A stretch of DNA of 32,067 nucleotides, taken from NCBI GenBank assembly GCA_022827425.1, contig JAJDSZ010000042.1:1-32067 (forward strand), written 5' to 3'. The notes under the pieces are model-generated. The model searched no databases. It was not told where the DNA came from and was given only the letters and a program-made list of their open reading frames with translations. The DNA is from Pseudomonadales bacterium (GTDB lineage: Bacteria > Pseudomonadota > Gammaproteobacteria > Pseudomonadales > Pseudohongiellaceae). Positions 9,178 through 17,672 of this stretch are shown here, one piece after another (position 1 is the first letter of the stretch; every line of letters begins with the position of its first letter). The translations under genes were made by a program, and so were the position numbers.

Positions 9178-9864
9178 ATGAACAGCTTGAAGCCAGACGG
9201 CCTCGTGCAACTGACCGGAATCGCGGCGCCCTTTCTGCGGCATGACGTGCTGATCGACTATATCGCGCCACCCCAGGCTGGGCTGCATGAGCATGGTGCG
9301 GCACAAATGCCCCCCACCGGGGAGGCGGCGAATGCATCCGGCCAGAGATTGCAGCAAGCGTTTCCACTCGATCGCTACCTGGCGGACGGCAGTGAAAACC
9401 CCGAATTCATCCTCAACCAGACTCCCTGGCGGAATGCCTCGATTCTGCTCGCCGGCAGGAATTTCGGCATCGGCGGCACCCAGACCCCCGCCGCCGCGCG
9501 CCTGCTCGGCAGTGGCATCCGGGCGGTGATCGCCCCGAGTTTCGGCCCCGTGTTTCTCGATGACTGTATACAAGCGGGGCTGCTTCCCGTTATTCTTGGG
9601 CAGGGACAGGTCGAGGCAATCGCGGCGGCCGCCATGGCGGCGCCCCGGCGCGAATTGACGATTGACCTCCAACGGCAGACCATCAGCAGGCCGGACATCG
9701 GCCCCATCGCATTCCAGATGAATCCAAGGCTGCGGGAAAGGTTCATTGGGGGACTGAGCGACATCGAAGAAACGATCCCCTTTCAGCGCGAGGCGGAAGC
9801 CTTCCAGCGCGGCCATGAACTGCGGCAACCCTGGATTTACCGCTCCACCGGAGACCCGAGATGA
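9178..9864 (+). CDS. Divergent isopropylmalate-isomerase small subunit (LeuD-like, active-site loop lost)
   Basis: A 228-residue protein with the LeuD swivel-domain fold: GIAAPFLRHDVLIDYIAP, FILNQTPWRNASILLAGRNFG, AVIAPSFGPVFLDDC, GLLPVIL, PIAFQMNPRLRERFIGG. In LeuD and aconitase the loop after the NFG strand reads GSSR, the serine and arginine serving catalysis and carboxylate binding. Here it reads GGTQT (about residues 99-103), so the subunit is unlikely to be catalytic by itself. The N-terminal NVDTD is also altered. A C-terminal PWIY is shared with the next LeuD. Start ATG at 9178 has only a weak ribosome-binding site; a TATATT at 9147-9152 could be its -10. The stop overlaps the LeuC-like start as ATGA. 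Confidence 0.85.
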   Translation: MNSLKPDGLVQLTGIAAPFLRHDVLIDYIAPPQAGLHEHGAAQMPPTGEAANASGQRLQQAFPLDRYLADGSENPEFILNQTPWRNASILLAGRNFGIGGTQTPAAARLLGSGIRAVIAPSFGPVFLDDCIQAGLLPVILGQGQVEAIAAAAMAAPRRELTIDLQRQTISRPDIGPIAFQMNPRLRERFIGGLSDIEETIPFQREAEAFQRGHELRQPWIYRSTGDPR

Positions 9865-11363
9865 AACGACGAGACTTTATCAAGACCACGGTCGGCGCCG
9901 GCGTCGGCTGCGGCTTCATTCCCATGCAGTCGCTTTTCGCCCAGCAGGCGGCGGGCATGACGATGTACGACAAGATCTGGGAAGCCCACGAGATCAGCTA
10001 TCTCGGCGGCGTCACCTCGGTGCTGCATGTGGACCGGATGATGCTTCCCGACATCGGCCCGGCGGCGATCAAGCGCCTGCTCGACGCCGGCGAAACGATC
10101 AGAAACCCCGAACTCGTCTGGGCCGTGGCCGACCACCAGGTTTCCACTTCCCCAGAGCGTTACACCAACCGTTCGCTCAATCTCGGCAGCGTGGCCGACG
10201 ATTTCCCGGAAATGAAGGAACAGCTTGCCTCCATGGGAATCCAGGTTTTCGGCATTGACGACCCGGAACAAGGCATCCAGCACGTGGTGGGGCCGGAAAC
10301 CGGCCTCACCCTGCCAGGCATGCTCATGGTGGCCGGCGACAGCCACACCTGCACCCATGGCGCGGTGGGCTGCGTTTCCTGGGGCGGCGAAACTGCTCAG
10401 AACGTATTGCTAACCGGAACCGTCATCCGCGAGCGGGCGCGCAATTTGCGGGTGAACTACACCGGTACCCTTGGCCCCTGGGTCCGGGGCAAGGACATGA
10501 TCCTGCACACCATCGGTACCCTCGGCGCCGACGCCGGCAACCGCTGCGCGGTGGAGTATGCCGGGCCGCTGGTGCGCTCACTGAGCGTCGAAGGCCGCAT
10601 GACGATCTGCAATCTGTCGATCGAAATGGGCGCCGCCACGGGCATGGTGGCCCCGGACGACACCACCTACGAGTATGTGGCGTCCCGGGAATTCGCCCCC
10701 CGCGGCGAATTGTGGGATCAGGCCCTGGCCTACTGGCGCAGCCTGCCCACGGACGACGCCGCCGCCTTTTACCGCGATGAAACCATCGACATGACCGATG
10801 TGGAACCTCAGGTGACCTGGGGCATCAGCCCGGAACACGTCATCGGCATCAGCGAGCGGATTCCCGCCCCCGACGATGCGCCCTTCGAGAAGCGCGACGC
10901 CTGGCGCCGGGCGCTGGAGTACACCAAATTGACTCCGGGCGATACCATTGCCGACACCCCCATCGACGAAGTCTTCATCGGCTCCTGCGCCGAAAGCCGC
11001 ATCAGCGACCTGCGCGCCGCGGCGGAAGTCGTGCGCGGGCGCCGGGTCGCGCCCAATGTGCTGGCCTGGGTCATTGCCGGTTCGCAGCCCGTCAAGCGGC
11101 AGGCGGAAGCCGAAGGGCTCGACCGGATCTTCCGGGACGCCGGATTCGACTGGCGCGAGCCGGGCTGCTCGAAATGCTACGGCTCCAATGGCGACCTGGT
11201 CGCCCAGGGCAAGCGCAGCGTTTCCAACTCCAACCGCAACTACGTGGGCCGCCAGGGAATTGACGCCATCACCCATCTGGTCAGCACGCCCATGGCCGCG
11301 GCGGCGGCGATCGCCGGCCGCATTGTCGACGTGCGGCGGCTGATGGCCGGGGAGATTGTGTGA
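9861..11363 (+). CDS. LeuC-like [4Fe-4S] dehydratase large subunit with twin-arginine signal peptide
   Basis: A 500-residue aconitase-family large subunit. Residues 1-32 form a typical Tat signal (MKRRDFIKTTVGAGVGCGF, then a weakly hydrophobic stretch ending near LFAQQAAG). The LeuC domain begins at MTMYDKIWEAHEIS, exactly where ordinary LeuC starts. Conserved blocks are DHQVSTS, DDPEQGIQHVVGPE, GDSHTCTHGAVG, FIGSCAESRISDLRAAAE and EPGCSKC. Cluster ligands are Cys376, Cys436 and Cys439, each exactly 29 beyond E. coli LeuC 347/407/410 as I recall them. Differences from LeuC include WGGETAQNVLL in place of the usual GTSEVEHVLAT. By family it should isomerise a 2- or 3-hydroxy acid by dehydration-rehydration; the substrate is unknown. 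The signal predicts export of the folded Fe-S protein. It overlaps neighbours on both sides. Confidence 0.9.
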   Translation: MKRRDFIKTTVGAGVGCGFIPMQSLFAQQAAGMTMYDKIWEAHEISYLGGVTSVLHVDRMMLPDIGPAAIKRLLDAGETIRNPELVWAVADHQVSTSPERYTNRSLNLGSVADDFPEMKEQLASMGIQVFGIDDPEQGIQHVVGPETGLTLPGMLMVAGDSHTCTHGAVGCVSWGGETAQNVLLTGTVIRERARNLRVNYTGTLGPWVRGKDMILHTIGTLGADAGNRCAVEYAGPLVRSLSVEGRMTICNLSIEMGAATGMVAPDDTTYEYVASREFAPRGELWDQALAYWRSLPTDDAAAFYRDETIDMTDVEPQVTWGISPEHVIGISERIPAPDDAPFEKRDAWRRALEYTKLTPGDTIADTPIDEVFIGSCAESRISDLRAAAEVVRGRRVAPNVLAWVIAGSQPVKRQAEAEGLDRIFRDAGFDWREPGCSKCYGSNGDLVAQGKRSVSNSNRNYVGRQGIDAITHLVSTPMAAAAAIAGRIVDVRRLMAGEIV

Positions 11364-12004
11364 TGGCGGAGGAACCGGCGGCACTCGGCAGCGGGCCGCA
11401 ATTCATCCGCCAGGAGGGAATTGCGGCACCGCTGATGATGGACAATGTCGATACCGACATCATCTCCCCCATCGGCAAACCGCCCAATCCCGGCGCCACA
11501 CCGGAAACCCGGGCCTTTGAGCCGATCCGATTCTTCGCCGACGGCAGGGAAAAACCCGATTTCATCCTCAATCAGGAAGGCTTTCGCCGCGCGTCGATCA
11601 TTCTTGCCGGCAAGAACTTCGGCACCGGCAGTTCGCGCTCGGTGGCGGTGAGCCGGCCCCTTGCCGGTGGCATCAATGTGGTTATCGCCGAAAGTTTCGG
11701 CCCGCTGTTCTATGACAACAGCGTGCGCCAGGGCCTGCTCGCGGTGCCCCTGGAAGGCGACAAGATCAAGCGCATCGCCGAATGGACCTTCGCCAATCGC
11801 GGTCAGACGATTCTCGTGGACCTGCGACGGCAGGTGATCGAAGTGCCGGGGCTGGATACTTTTGCGTTCCGGGTCGAGCCGCGGGTGCGGGAGAAGCTGC
11901 TCGGCGGCTTTACCGTGCGGGAAGAATTGAGCAGACTCGACGAGGAAATCCATGTCTTCGCCCAAAGCTACCGGCAAAGCTGGCCCTGGATTTACCAGAA
12001 GTAA
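11363..12004 (+). CDS. LeuD-like small subunit with intact active-site loop
   Basis: A 213-residue isopropylmalate-isomerase-type small subunit. It retains DNVDTDIISP (about residues 27-36) and NFGTGSSRSVAVSRPLAGG, with GSSR at 89-92, then VVIAESFGPLFYDNSVRQGLLAV and FAFRVEPRVREKLLGGF. It is the only one of three adjacent small-subunit genes with the catalytic Ser/Arg loop, although the usual SREH is SRSV, which may change substrate choice. Start ATG at 11363 overlaps the LeuC-like stop as TGATG, with GGGGAG 8 bases upstream. It has no signal peptide, so if the complex is exported this subunit must travel with the Tat-tagged large subunit. It may also act in the cytoplasm before export. Confidence is high for the family, low for the reaction. 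Confidence 0.9.
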   Translation: MAEEPAALGSGPQFIRQEGIAAPLMMDNVDTDIISPIGKPPNPGATPETRAFEPIRFFADGREKPDFILNQEGFRRASIILAGKNFGTGSSRSVAVSRPLAGGINVVIAESFGPLFYDNSVRQGLLAVPLEGDKIKRIAEWTFANRGQTILVDLRRQVIEVPGLDTFAFRVEPRVREKLLGGFTVREELSRLDEEIHVFAQSYRQSWPWIYQK

Positions 12005-12656
12005 ATCCACCGGAAGCAATTCGGAAGCGATTCCGGCGGTACTCGCCCAGGCGCCGGCCAGCGGGCTTGCGCGGCACTCCGGGCTGGCCATGGTCCTGCG
12101 GCGCCGGGACTTGCCCCGTGCCACGGCTGATTGCGATGCAGCGCAGGAGGCGCTGTTCGCCGCCCCCTGGCCGCATCTGCTTGAATCCGGCGGGGACGTT
12201 CCCGAAAATCCGCCGACCATCCTGCTCTCCGAATGCAGTTTCGGCCTGGGCGAATCAGCGGACTTCCACTTTCAAACCCTGCTGGATGCGGAAATCCGCG
12301 TCGTCATCGCGCCGTTCTTCGGCCCCGCCCTGGTCTCCGGGGCCGTGCGCCACGGCATTTTGCTCGCGCCGCTGCCCATCGAGACCATTGCCGCCCTCGA
12401 TGAAAAACTGGCGGGGCAGCCGGAAACCGAACTCACCGTTGATTTGCGCGACCAGCTCATCCAATGCCCCGGCTGCGAGCCCATCCCCTTCGAAACCCAC
12501 CCCTGGCTGCGAATCCGGTTGCTCCACGGCATGGACAATCTCGACGAACAGATGCGGCACCGCGCCGGCGCCAAAGCCTTTCGCGCCCGGGACCGGGACC
12601 GCAACCCCTGGCTGCATGACCGGAAAAATTCCGGCAGCGACACCCCGGCCGAATGA
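11952..12656 (+). CDS. Second divergent LeuD-like subunit (active-site loop lost)
   Basis: A 234-residue protein whose first 35 residues are a low-complexity lead, followed by a degenerate LeuD fold: LARHSGLAMVLRRRDL, ILLSECSFGLGESADF, RVVIAPFFGPALVSGAVRHGILLAPL, ELTVDLRDQLIQCPG, PIPFETHPWLRIRLLHGMDNLDEQM, ending RNPWLHD. The GSSR loop is replaced by GESAD (about residues 100-104) and the NVDTD motif is gone. ATG at 11952 has GAGGAA just upstream and overlaps the previous gene by 53 bases in another frame; no later good start precedes the conserved region. With the 9178 gene it makes a second apparently non-catalytic small subunit in the same operon. Confidence 0.8.
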   Translation: MSSPKATGKAGPGFTRSKSTGSNSEAIPAVLAQAPASGLARHSGLAMVLRRRDLPRATADCDAAQEALFAAPWPHLLESGGDVPENPPTILLSECSFGLGESADFHFQTLLDAEIRVVIAPFFGPALVSGAVRHGILLAPLPIETIAALDEKLAGQPETELTVDLRDQLIQCPGCEPIPFETHPWLRIRLLHGMDNLDEQMRHRAGAKAFRARDRDRNPWLHDRKNSGSDTPAE

Positions 12657-12666
12657 CCAAACGGAC

Positions 12667-12696
12667 ATGACGAAATCGCCGGCGGAGTGCTACTAT
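12667..12696 (+). promoter_or_regulatory. Possible promoter of the PuuD-like membrane gene
   Basis: ATGACG (12667-12672) and TACTAT (12691-12696) are 18 bases apart and each matches four of six consensus bases. They lie in the 87-base gap after the last LeuD-like gene, so the membrane gene could be transcribed on its own as well as by read-through. Confidence 0.35.
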
Positions 12697-12743
12697 TTCC
12701 CGAATCAACCCAAGCCCACAATGCCAACTGGAGGGAAGCATCC

Positions 12744-13427
12744 ATGGAATTCGCCAACCTGATCGACTATCTGTTTCGCTGGATACACTTCTTCGCGGGT
12801 GTAACCTGGATCGGACTGCTGTACTACTTCAATTTCGTGCAAACCGAGTATTTCAAGGAGGCTGGCGAAGCCAAGGCCAACGCCATCGACAAACTCGTGC
12901 CCAGAGCCCTGTGGTGGTTCCGCTGGGGAGCGATGTTCACCTTCCTGTCGGGCCTGGGACTGGCGTACTTCATTGAAGCCAGCCGGGGAGGCGTCGGCTA
13001 CTACCTGTTGCTCGGCATGATTCTCGGCACGATCATGTTCCTCAACGTATGGCTGATCATCTGGCCCAACCAGCGCATCGTAATCGCATCCAACCGGCAG
13101 GTTCTCGACGGCGGCGAACCATTGCCGGAAGCCGCCGCGGCCCAGGGCAAGGCTGGCCTCGCCTCGCGCACCAATACGCTTTTCTCATTGCCGATGCTCT
13201 TTTTCATGGGCGCCTCTGCTCATCTTCTCGAAGGCGTCGGCCGCCTGAGCCTGAGGCTCGAAGACAGCGCCAGCATGATCGCCATCGCCCTGACCCTGTT
13301 GATCGTGGCGCTTCTCGAAATCAACGCCATCAAGGGCAAGACCGGCCCGATGACCAGCGTCAAGGGAGTGATTCATTGCAGCGTGGGATTGCTGGCAGTT
13401 TTCTTGCTGATAGTCGAACTCTTGTAG
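12744..13427 (+). CDS. PuuD-type (urate hydroxylase N-terminal domain) integral membrane protein
   Basis: A 227-residue polytopic membrane protein. ATG at 12744 has GGAGGG 8 bases upstream. Hydrophobic segments lie at about residues 8-30 (FRWIHFFAGVTWIGLLYYF), 55-78, 85-108 (LLLGMILGTIMFLNVWLIIW), 145-165, 175-195 and 208-226. The RWIHFFAGVTWIG block and WPNQRIVIA resemble the membrane domain of PuuD-like proteins, which in full form also carry a cytochrome c domain; none is present here. Histidines within membrane segments could bind haem, but this is inference. It follows the LeuC/LeuD-like operon by 87 bases on the same strand and may belong to it. The annotation as urate hydroxylase should not be taken literally. 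Confidence 0.68.
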   Translation: MEFANLIDYLFRWIHFFAGVTWIGLLYYFNFVQTEYFKEAGEAKANAIDKLVPRALWWFRWGAMFTFLSGLGLAYFIEASRGGVGYYLLLGMILGTIMFLNVWLIIWPNQRIVIASNRQVLDGGEPLPEAAAAQGKAGLASRTNTLFSLPMLFFMGASAHLLEGVGRLSLRLEDSASMIAIALTLLIVALLEINAIKGKTGPMTSVKGVIHCSVGLLAVFLLIVELL

Positions 13428-13575
13428 GTACTGGCGGCTTCAGGGCTGCCGGCGCAATCATCCCCCTTTTGTCCGGTCGCGCCAGCCGCCCGGTCCAGTC
13501 CACCAACTCAAGGTAATCCTTCAGCGCGAACGGCAATTCGGCGCCGGCCTTGAGTTCCGATGGGGAAGGTATAGG
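13428..13575 (-). pseudogene. Remnant of a REP-associated (Y1/IS200-like) transposase
   Basis: On the minus strand an open frame without a start codon encodes about 45 residues including ELPFALKDYLELVDWTGR and then LARPDKRGMIAP. This resembles a conserved block near the C-terminal half of REP-associated tyrosine transposases (RAYT), as I remember them: a DYLELVDWTGR segment followed by DKRG. Both flanks lack the rest of the protein, including the catalytic HUH and Tyr motifs, so it is a decayed fragment. It lies directly after the PuuD-like gene and near palindromic repeats of the kind such enzymes move. The match is from memory of the family and needs a search. Confidence 0.5.
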
Positions 13576-13706
13576 CGAGGCGGACTCGGAATGCCAAGTT
13601 TTTGGGGGAAATCAATGGCGAGGGCTGTAATCGGGGCCGGAACAAGGGCTGGGGCCGGGTTCGAACCTTGACTGACTCGGTGGGTGTCCTGTGGGGTGTT
13701 GTGGGC

Positions 13707-14021
13707 TCAGGGCTCCCGGTCCTCCAATAGCCGGCCTAATTGGTGCATGCGTTCGTGCAATACGGAAACGATGCCAATCGTCCCGTCGTCCAGTTTCTTC
13801 CAGTAGACGTAGTGCTTCCGGTAGCGAAAGAAGTATCCGTCCACCCCGAACTCCGCGGGTACGGGACGTGAGACAAGAGTGCCCGTCGAAATAGTGTCGA
13901 ATGCCTCGAACAGGCCGTTGATATAACTTTCGGCCTGCGCTTCTCCCCATTCGGCGGCGGAATACTTGTAAATTTCTTCAATGCGAACGGCAGCCGCTTC
14001 CTGTACGAGCACTTGCCTCAT
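13707..14021 (-). CDS. parE: ParE/RelE-superfamily toxin
   Basis: A 104-residue type II toxin. ParE toxins poison DNA gyrase, while related RelE members cut mRNA at the ribosome; the sequence favours the ParE branch. Visible features are the amphipathic N-terminal helix pair (AAAVRIEEIYKYSAAEWGEAQAE), then FFRYRKHYVYWKKLDDGTIGIVSVLHERM, which matches the ParE core YR...HVIFYR...I.IVRVLHqRMD, and a short C-terminal tail. The ATG at 14021 overlaps the antitoxin stop as ATGA, the usual coupled order of antitoxin first. It is a probable accessory locus between the membrane gene and groEL. Confidence 0.88.
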   Translation of the reverse strand: MRQVLVQEAAAVRIEEIYKYSAAEWGEAQAESYINGLFEAFDTISTGTLVSRPVPAEFGVDGYFFRYRKHYVYWKKLDDGTIGIVSVLHERMHQLGRLLEDREP

Positions 14022-14284
14022 GTGCTGGACTGCGGTCGGTTCTTTGCGATGATTTCCGCGGCGGATAGGGGGTGGTATGAGTCATCCGGTGCGGAAAAGG
14101 CGCGTTCGAGTTCGGCTTTGAGACGTTCGAAGGCTTCGCGCTCAAGTCGCGTCTTGTCACGCCGGATCAAATCGCGAATGTATTCGCTGACGCTTTCGTA
14201 GTCTCCGGCTTCGCCGACATTGGCCGAAACGAATTCGGAAAGCGAGCCGCTCAAGCGTACTGTCATCGTCGTGGTGCGCCGCAT
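14018..14284 (-). CDS. parD: ParD-like ribbon-helix-helix antitoxin
   Basis: An 88-residue antitoxin. MTVRLSGSLSEFVSANVGEAGDYESVSEYIRDLIRR is the typical ParD ribbon-helix-helix: beta-strand TVRLS for DNA contact, then two helices with the YESVSEYIRDLI block. The C-terminal half (REAFERLKAELERAF and beyond) would wrap the toxin. ATG at 14284 gives six extra residues before the family start; ATG at 14266 is equally possible, and neither has a clear ribosome-binding site. It should bind the inverted repeat just upstream and repress its own operon, alone and with ParE. Confidence 0.88.
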   Translation of the reverse strand: MRRTTTMTVRLSGSLSEFVSANVGEAGDYESVSEYIRDLIRRDKTRLEREAFERLKAELERAFSAPDDSYHPLSAAEIIAKNRPQSST

Positions 14285-14302
14285 CGGTCATGCTCTTGCT
14301 CG

Positions 14303-14341
14303 AAACGTATTCAGATTAATCAATATTGAATACGTTTGCAA
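14303..14341 (-). promoter_or_regulatory. parDE promoter overlapped by a perfect palindromic operator
   Basis: An 11-base inverted repeat, AAACGTATTCA (14303-14313) and TGAATACGTTT (14327-14337), spans 35 bases. On the minus strand a -35 TTGCAA (14341-14336) and -10 TAATCT (14318-14313) are 17 bases apart and lie almost wholly inside it. Binding of the ribbon-helix-helix antitoxin here would block RNA polymerase. The stretch is clearly more AT-rich than its surroundings. Confidence 0.75.
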
Positions 14342-14481
14342 GCACACCGGCGTTACGCCTGATTCCCTGACAAGCGGTTCCGGGAGGAAATTCGGGGACG
14401 ATTACCGTCGCCTTCAAGTTGAAGGGAATTACTGTCAATACTGTGAAGAAATTCCCAATTATCAGTTATAGCCCAATATGT

Positions 14482-14510
14482 TCGCAGATTCCTACGGCGC
14501 AGGCTCCTAG
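14482..14510 (-). repeat. Copy of the TAGGAGCCTGCG repeat unit
   Basis: On the minus strand it reads TAGGAGCCTGCGCCGTAGG followed by AATCTGCGAA, one full unit of the family also seen at 5545-5602 and 24350-24380. It lies between parDE and the groEL terminator. The rest of the 14342-14521 stretch shows no gene I can support. Confidence 0.75.
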
Positions 14511-14521
14511 CCTTGAATCAC

Positions 14522-14555
14522 AAAAAGCCCGGGGCGGCTTGGGCCGGCCCGGGCT
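14522..14555 (-). terminator. Rho-independent terminator after groEL
   Basis: On the minus strand AGCCCGGG (14555-14548) pairs with CCCGGGCT (14533-14526) around a GC-rich loop, followed by five T (14526-14522). It lies about 30 bases beyond the groEL stop and should end the groES-groEL transcript. Confidence 0.85.
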
Positions 14556-14583
14556 CGTTTTGCTCGAACTGAACAGGCGGTGT

Positions 14584-16562
<1,979 letters not shown>

Positions 16563-16707
16563 TTTGCTAACTCCTGATTTCGCGAAAGTTTGGTGGAACC
16601 GTACCGGCCCCACCCGGCGCGGTTCGCCTGCTTCGGTTACTGGCGGCATCCGGGGCCCGGCCCATTCCGGAAAGACCGGAACAGGGCTAACCCCTCGCCG
16701 GAATCGT

Positions 16708-16735
16708 TTATGGGGATAGCCCGCAGGAATTCAAG
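16708..16735 (-). promoter_or_regulatory. Sigma-32 heat-shock promoter of groES-groEL
   Basis: On the minus strand CTTGAAT (16735-16729) and CCCCATAA (16715-16708) are separated by 13 bases, close to the sigma-32 consensus CTTGAAA-N13-CCCCATNT. Transcription would start about 145 bases before groES. A small hairpin, TTCCGG/CCGGAA at 16665-16681, lies in the leader. No CIRCE element is present, so control is by RpoH rather than HrcA. Confidence 0.85.
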
Positions 16736-16770
16736 GGCGGAATGCCGGCTTTTGTTTTCGGGCGAAATTT

Positions 16771-17250
16771 TCAATCCTGGCGGGAGTCGTCAAGCCGACT
16801 GCCTTGCGGGCTTCCACGGGAGTATTCGCCTTCGTAAACATTGCCGTTTTGCCGCGGCTGCCCCGGGTCGAATGAGCCGGGGGCATTCATCCGCACCGAC
16901 CAGACGCCCCGGGAAAGCAGCCAGGCGGCGATGGGGCCGCGGAGGAATGGCGTGAGGAAGGTGAATCCCAGGGTGTCGGTGATGAACCCCGGAGTCAGCA
17001 GCATGGCGCCGGCGGCGGCGATGAGCATGCCTTCGACGATTTCCCTGGCGGGCAATTCGCCGGACTCCATGCGCTGGCGCGCCCGCGACAGCGTCCGCAG
17101 ACCCTGGCGCTTGAGGATCCGGATGCCCGCCACGGCGGTCAGCACCACCAGCCCCACGGTCCACAGGCCGCCGATATAATCCGCCACTGCAAACAGCAGC
17201 AGCATTTCCGCCAGCGGAACCAGAATGAACAGCAACAGGAAGAAACGCAC
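16771..17250 (-). CDS. fxsA: FxsA-family inner-membrane protein
   Basis: A 159-residue FxsA (suppressor of F exclusion) homologue. Its role beyond relieving phage T7 exclusion by the F plasmid in E. coli is not settled. Hydrophobic segments: residues about 3-20 (FFLLLFILVPLAEMLLLF), 28-46 (WTVGLVVLTAVAGIRILKR) and 70-100 (EGMLIAAAGAMLLTPGFITDTLGF), then a polar Gly/Arg-rich tail. The family landmarks are RQGLRTL, LPAREIVEG and LLTPGFITDTLG. GTG at 17250 has AAGG upstream and gives the family start; earlier starts run into the divergent gene. It lies upstream of groES as in E. coli. Confidence 0.9.
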   Translation of the reverse strand: MRFFLLLFILVPLAEMLLLFAVADYIGGLWTVGLVVLTAVAGIRILKRQGLRTLSRARQRMESGELPAREIVEGMLIAAAGAMLLTPGFITDTLGFTFLTPFLRGPIAAWLLSRGVWSVRMNAPGSFDPGQPRQNGNVYEGEYSRGSPQGSRLDDSRQD

Positions 17251-17280
17251 GGGCTGCCTTTGCCTGGAGAGTGGGAAACG

Positions 17281-17583
17281 ATGACCGAAAACCAGCAGAG
17301 AATATGGCATATCGTGGCGCGGATTCCGAGTGGATTCGTCGCCACCTATGGCCAGGTTGCCGAATTCGCGGGCCTGCCCGGCCGCGGCCGCCTTGTGGGC
17401 CATGTGCTGAGCCGGCTTCCCGCGGATACCCGATTGCCCTGGCATCGGGTAATCAACAGCCGCGGGCGAATTTCCTTTCCCGCCGGAAGCGACCGCCAGC
17501 GATTGCAGCGGCGGCGGCTGGAAGCCGAAGGCGTGTCATTCGAGAATGATCGTATCCTGCGGCGCTATCTTTGGCGAGTGTAG
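17281..17583 (+). CDS. Alkyltransferase-like (ATL) DNA-damage recognition protein
   Basis: A 100-residue protein of the MGMT DNA-binding-domain family. Real O6-alkylguanine transferases carry PCHRV; here the motif is LPWHRVINSRG, with Trp in place of the acceptor Cys, the hallmark of ATL proteins (YbaZ/Atl1). These flip and bind O6-alkylguanine without repairing it and hand the lesion to nucleotide-excision repair. Other motifs are IPSGFVATYGQVAEFAGLPGRGRLVGHVL, including the winged-helix and arginine-finger region. ATG at 17281 was chosen; it is 30 bases from the divergent fxsA start. Confidence 0.88.
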   Translation: MTENQQRIWHIVARIPSGFVATYGQVAEFAGLPGRGRLVGHVLSRLPADTRLPWHRVINSRGRISFPAGSDRQRLQRRRLEAEGVSFENDRILRRYLWRV

Positions 17584-17589
17584 CAAGGC

Positions 17590-17629
17590 CCCTCCCCCGT
17601 CATTCTGCGCGCAGAATGACGGGGGAGGG
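17590..17629. repeat. Perfect 40-base palindrome, second repeat family
   Basis: CCCTCCCCCGTCATTCTGCG (17590-17609) is exactly complementary to 17610-17629 with no loop. A degraded half-copy (GCGGAATGACGGGGAGG, about 17644-17660) follows at once, and a related copy lies at 31503-31530. It sits between the convergent ATL and ampG genes and lacks a T-tract, so it is a REP-type element more than a terminator. Confidence 0.88.
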
Positions 17630-17672
17630 AACATTCGCTGCGTGCGGAATGACGGGGAGGAGGGACGTTTCG

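Noticed and set aside
9178..12656. Simple reading of the operon as leuCD for leucine synthesis
   Set aside because: The Tat signal, three small subunits, altered SREH loop and absence of leuA/leuB nearby argue against it, though the reaction type may still be similar.
11782..12762. Open frame of 326 codons on the plus strand across the LeuD genes
   Set aside because: Arg/Pro/Ser-rich out-of-frame reading of two LeuD-type genes that have matching homology and ribosome-binding sites.
14342..14481. Small plus-strand frames between parD and the groEL terminator
   Set aside because: No ribosome-binding site and no recognisable protein; they lie in an AT-richer intergenic stretch.
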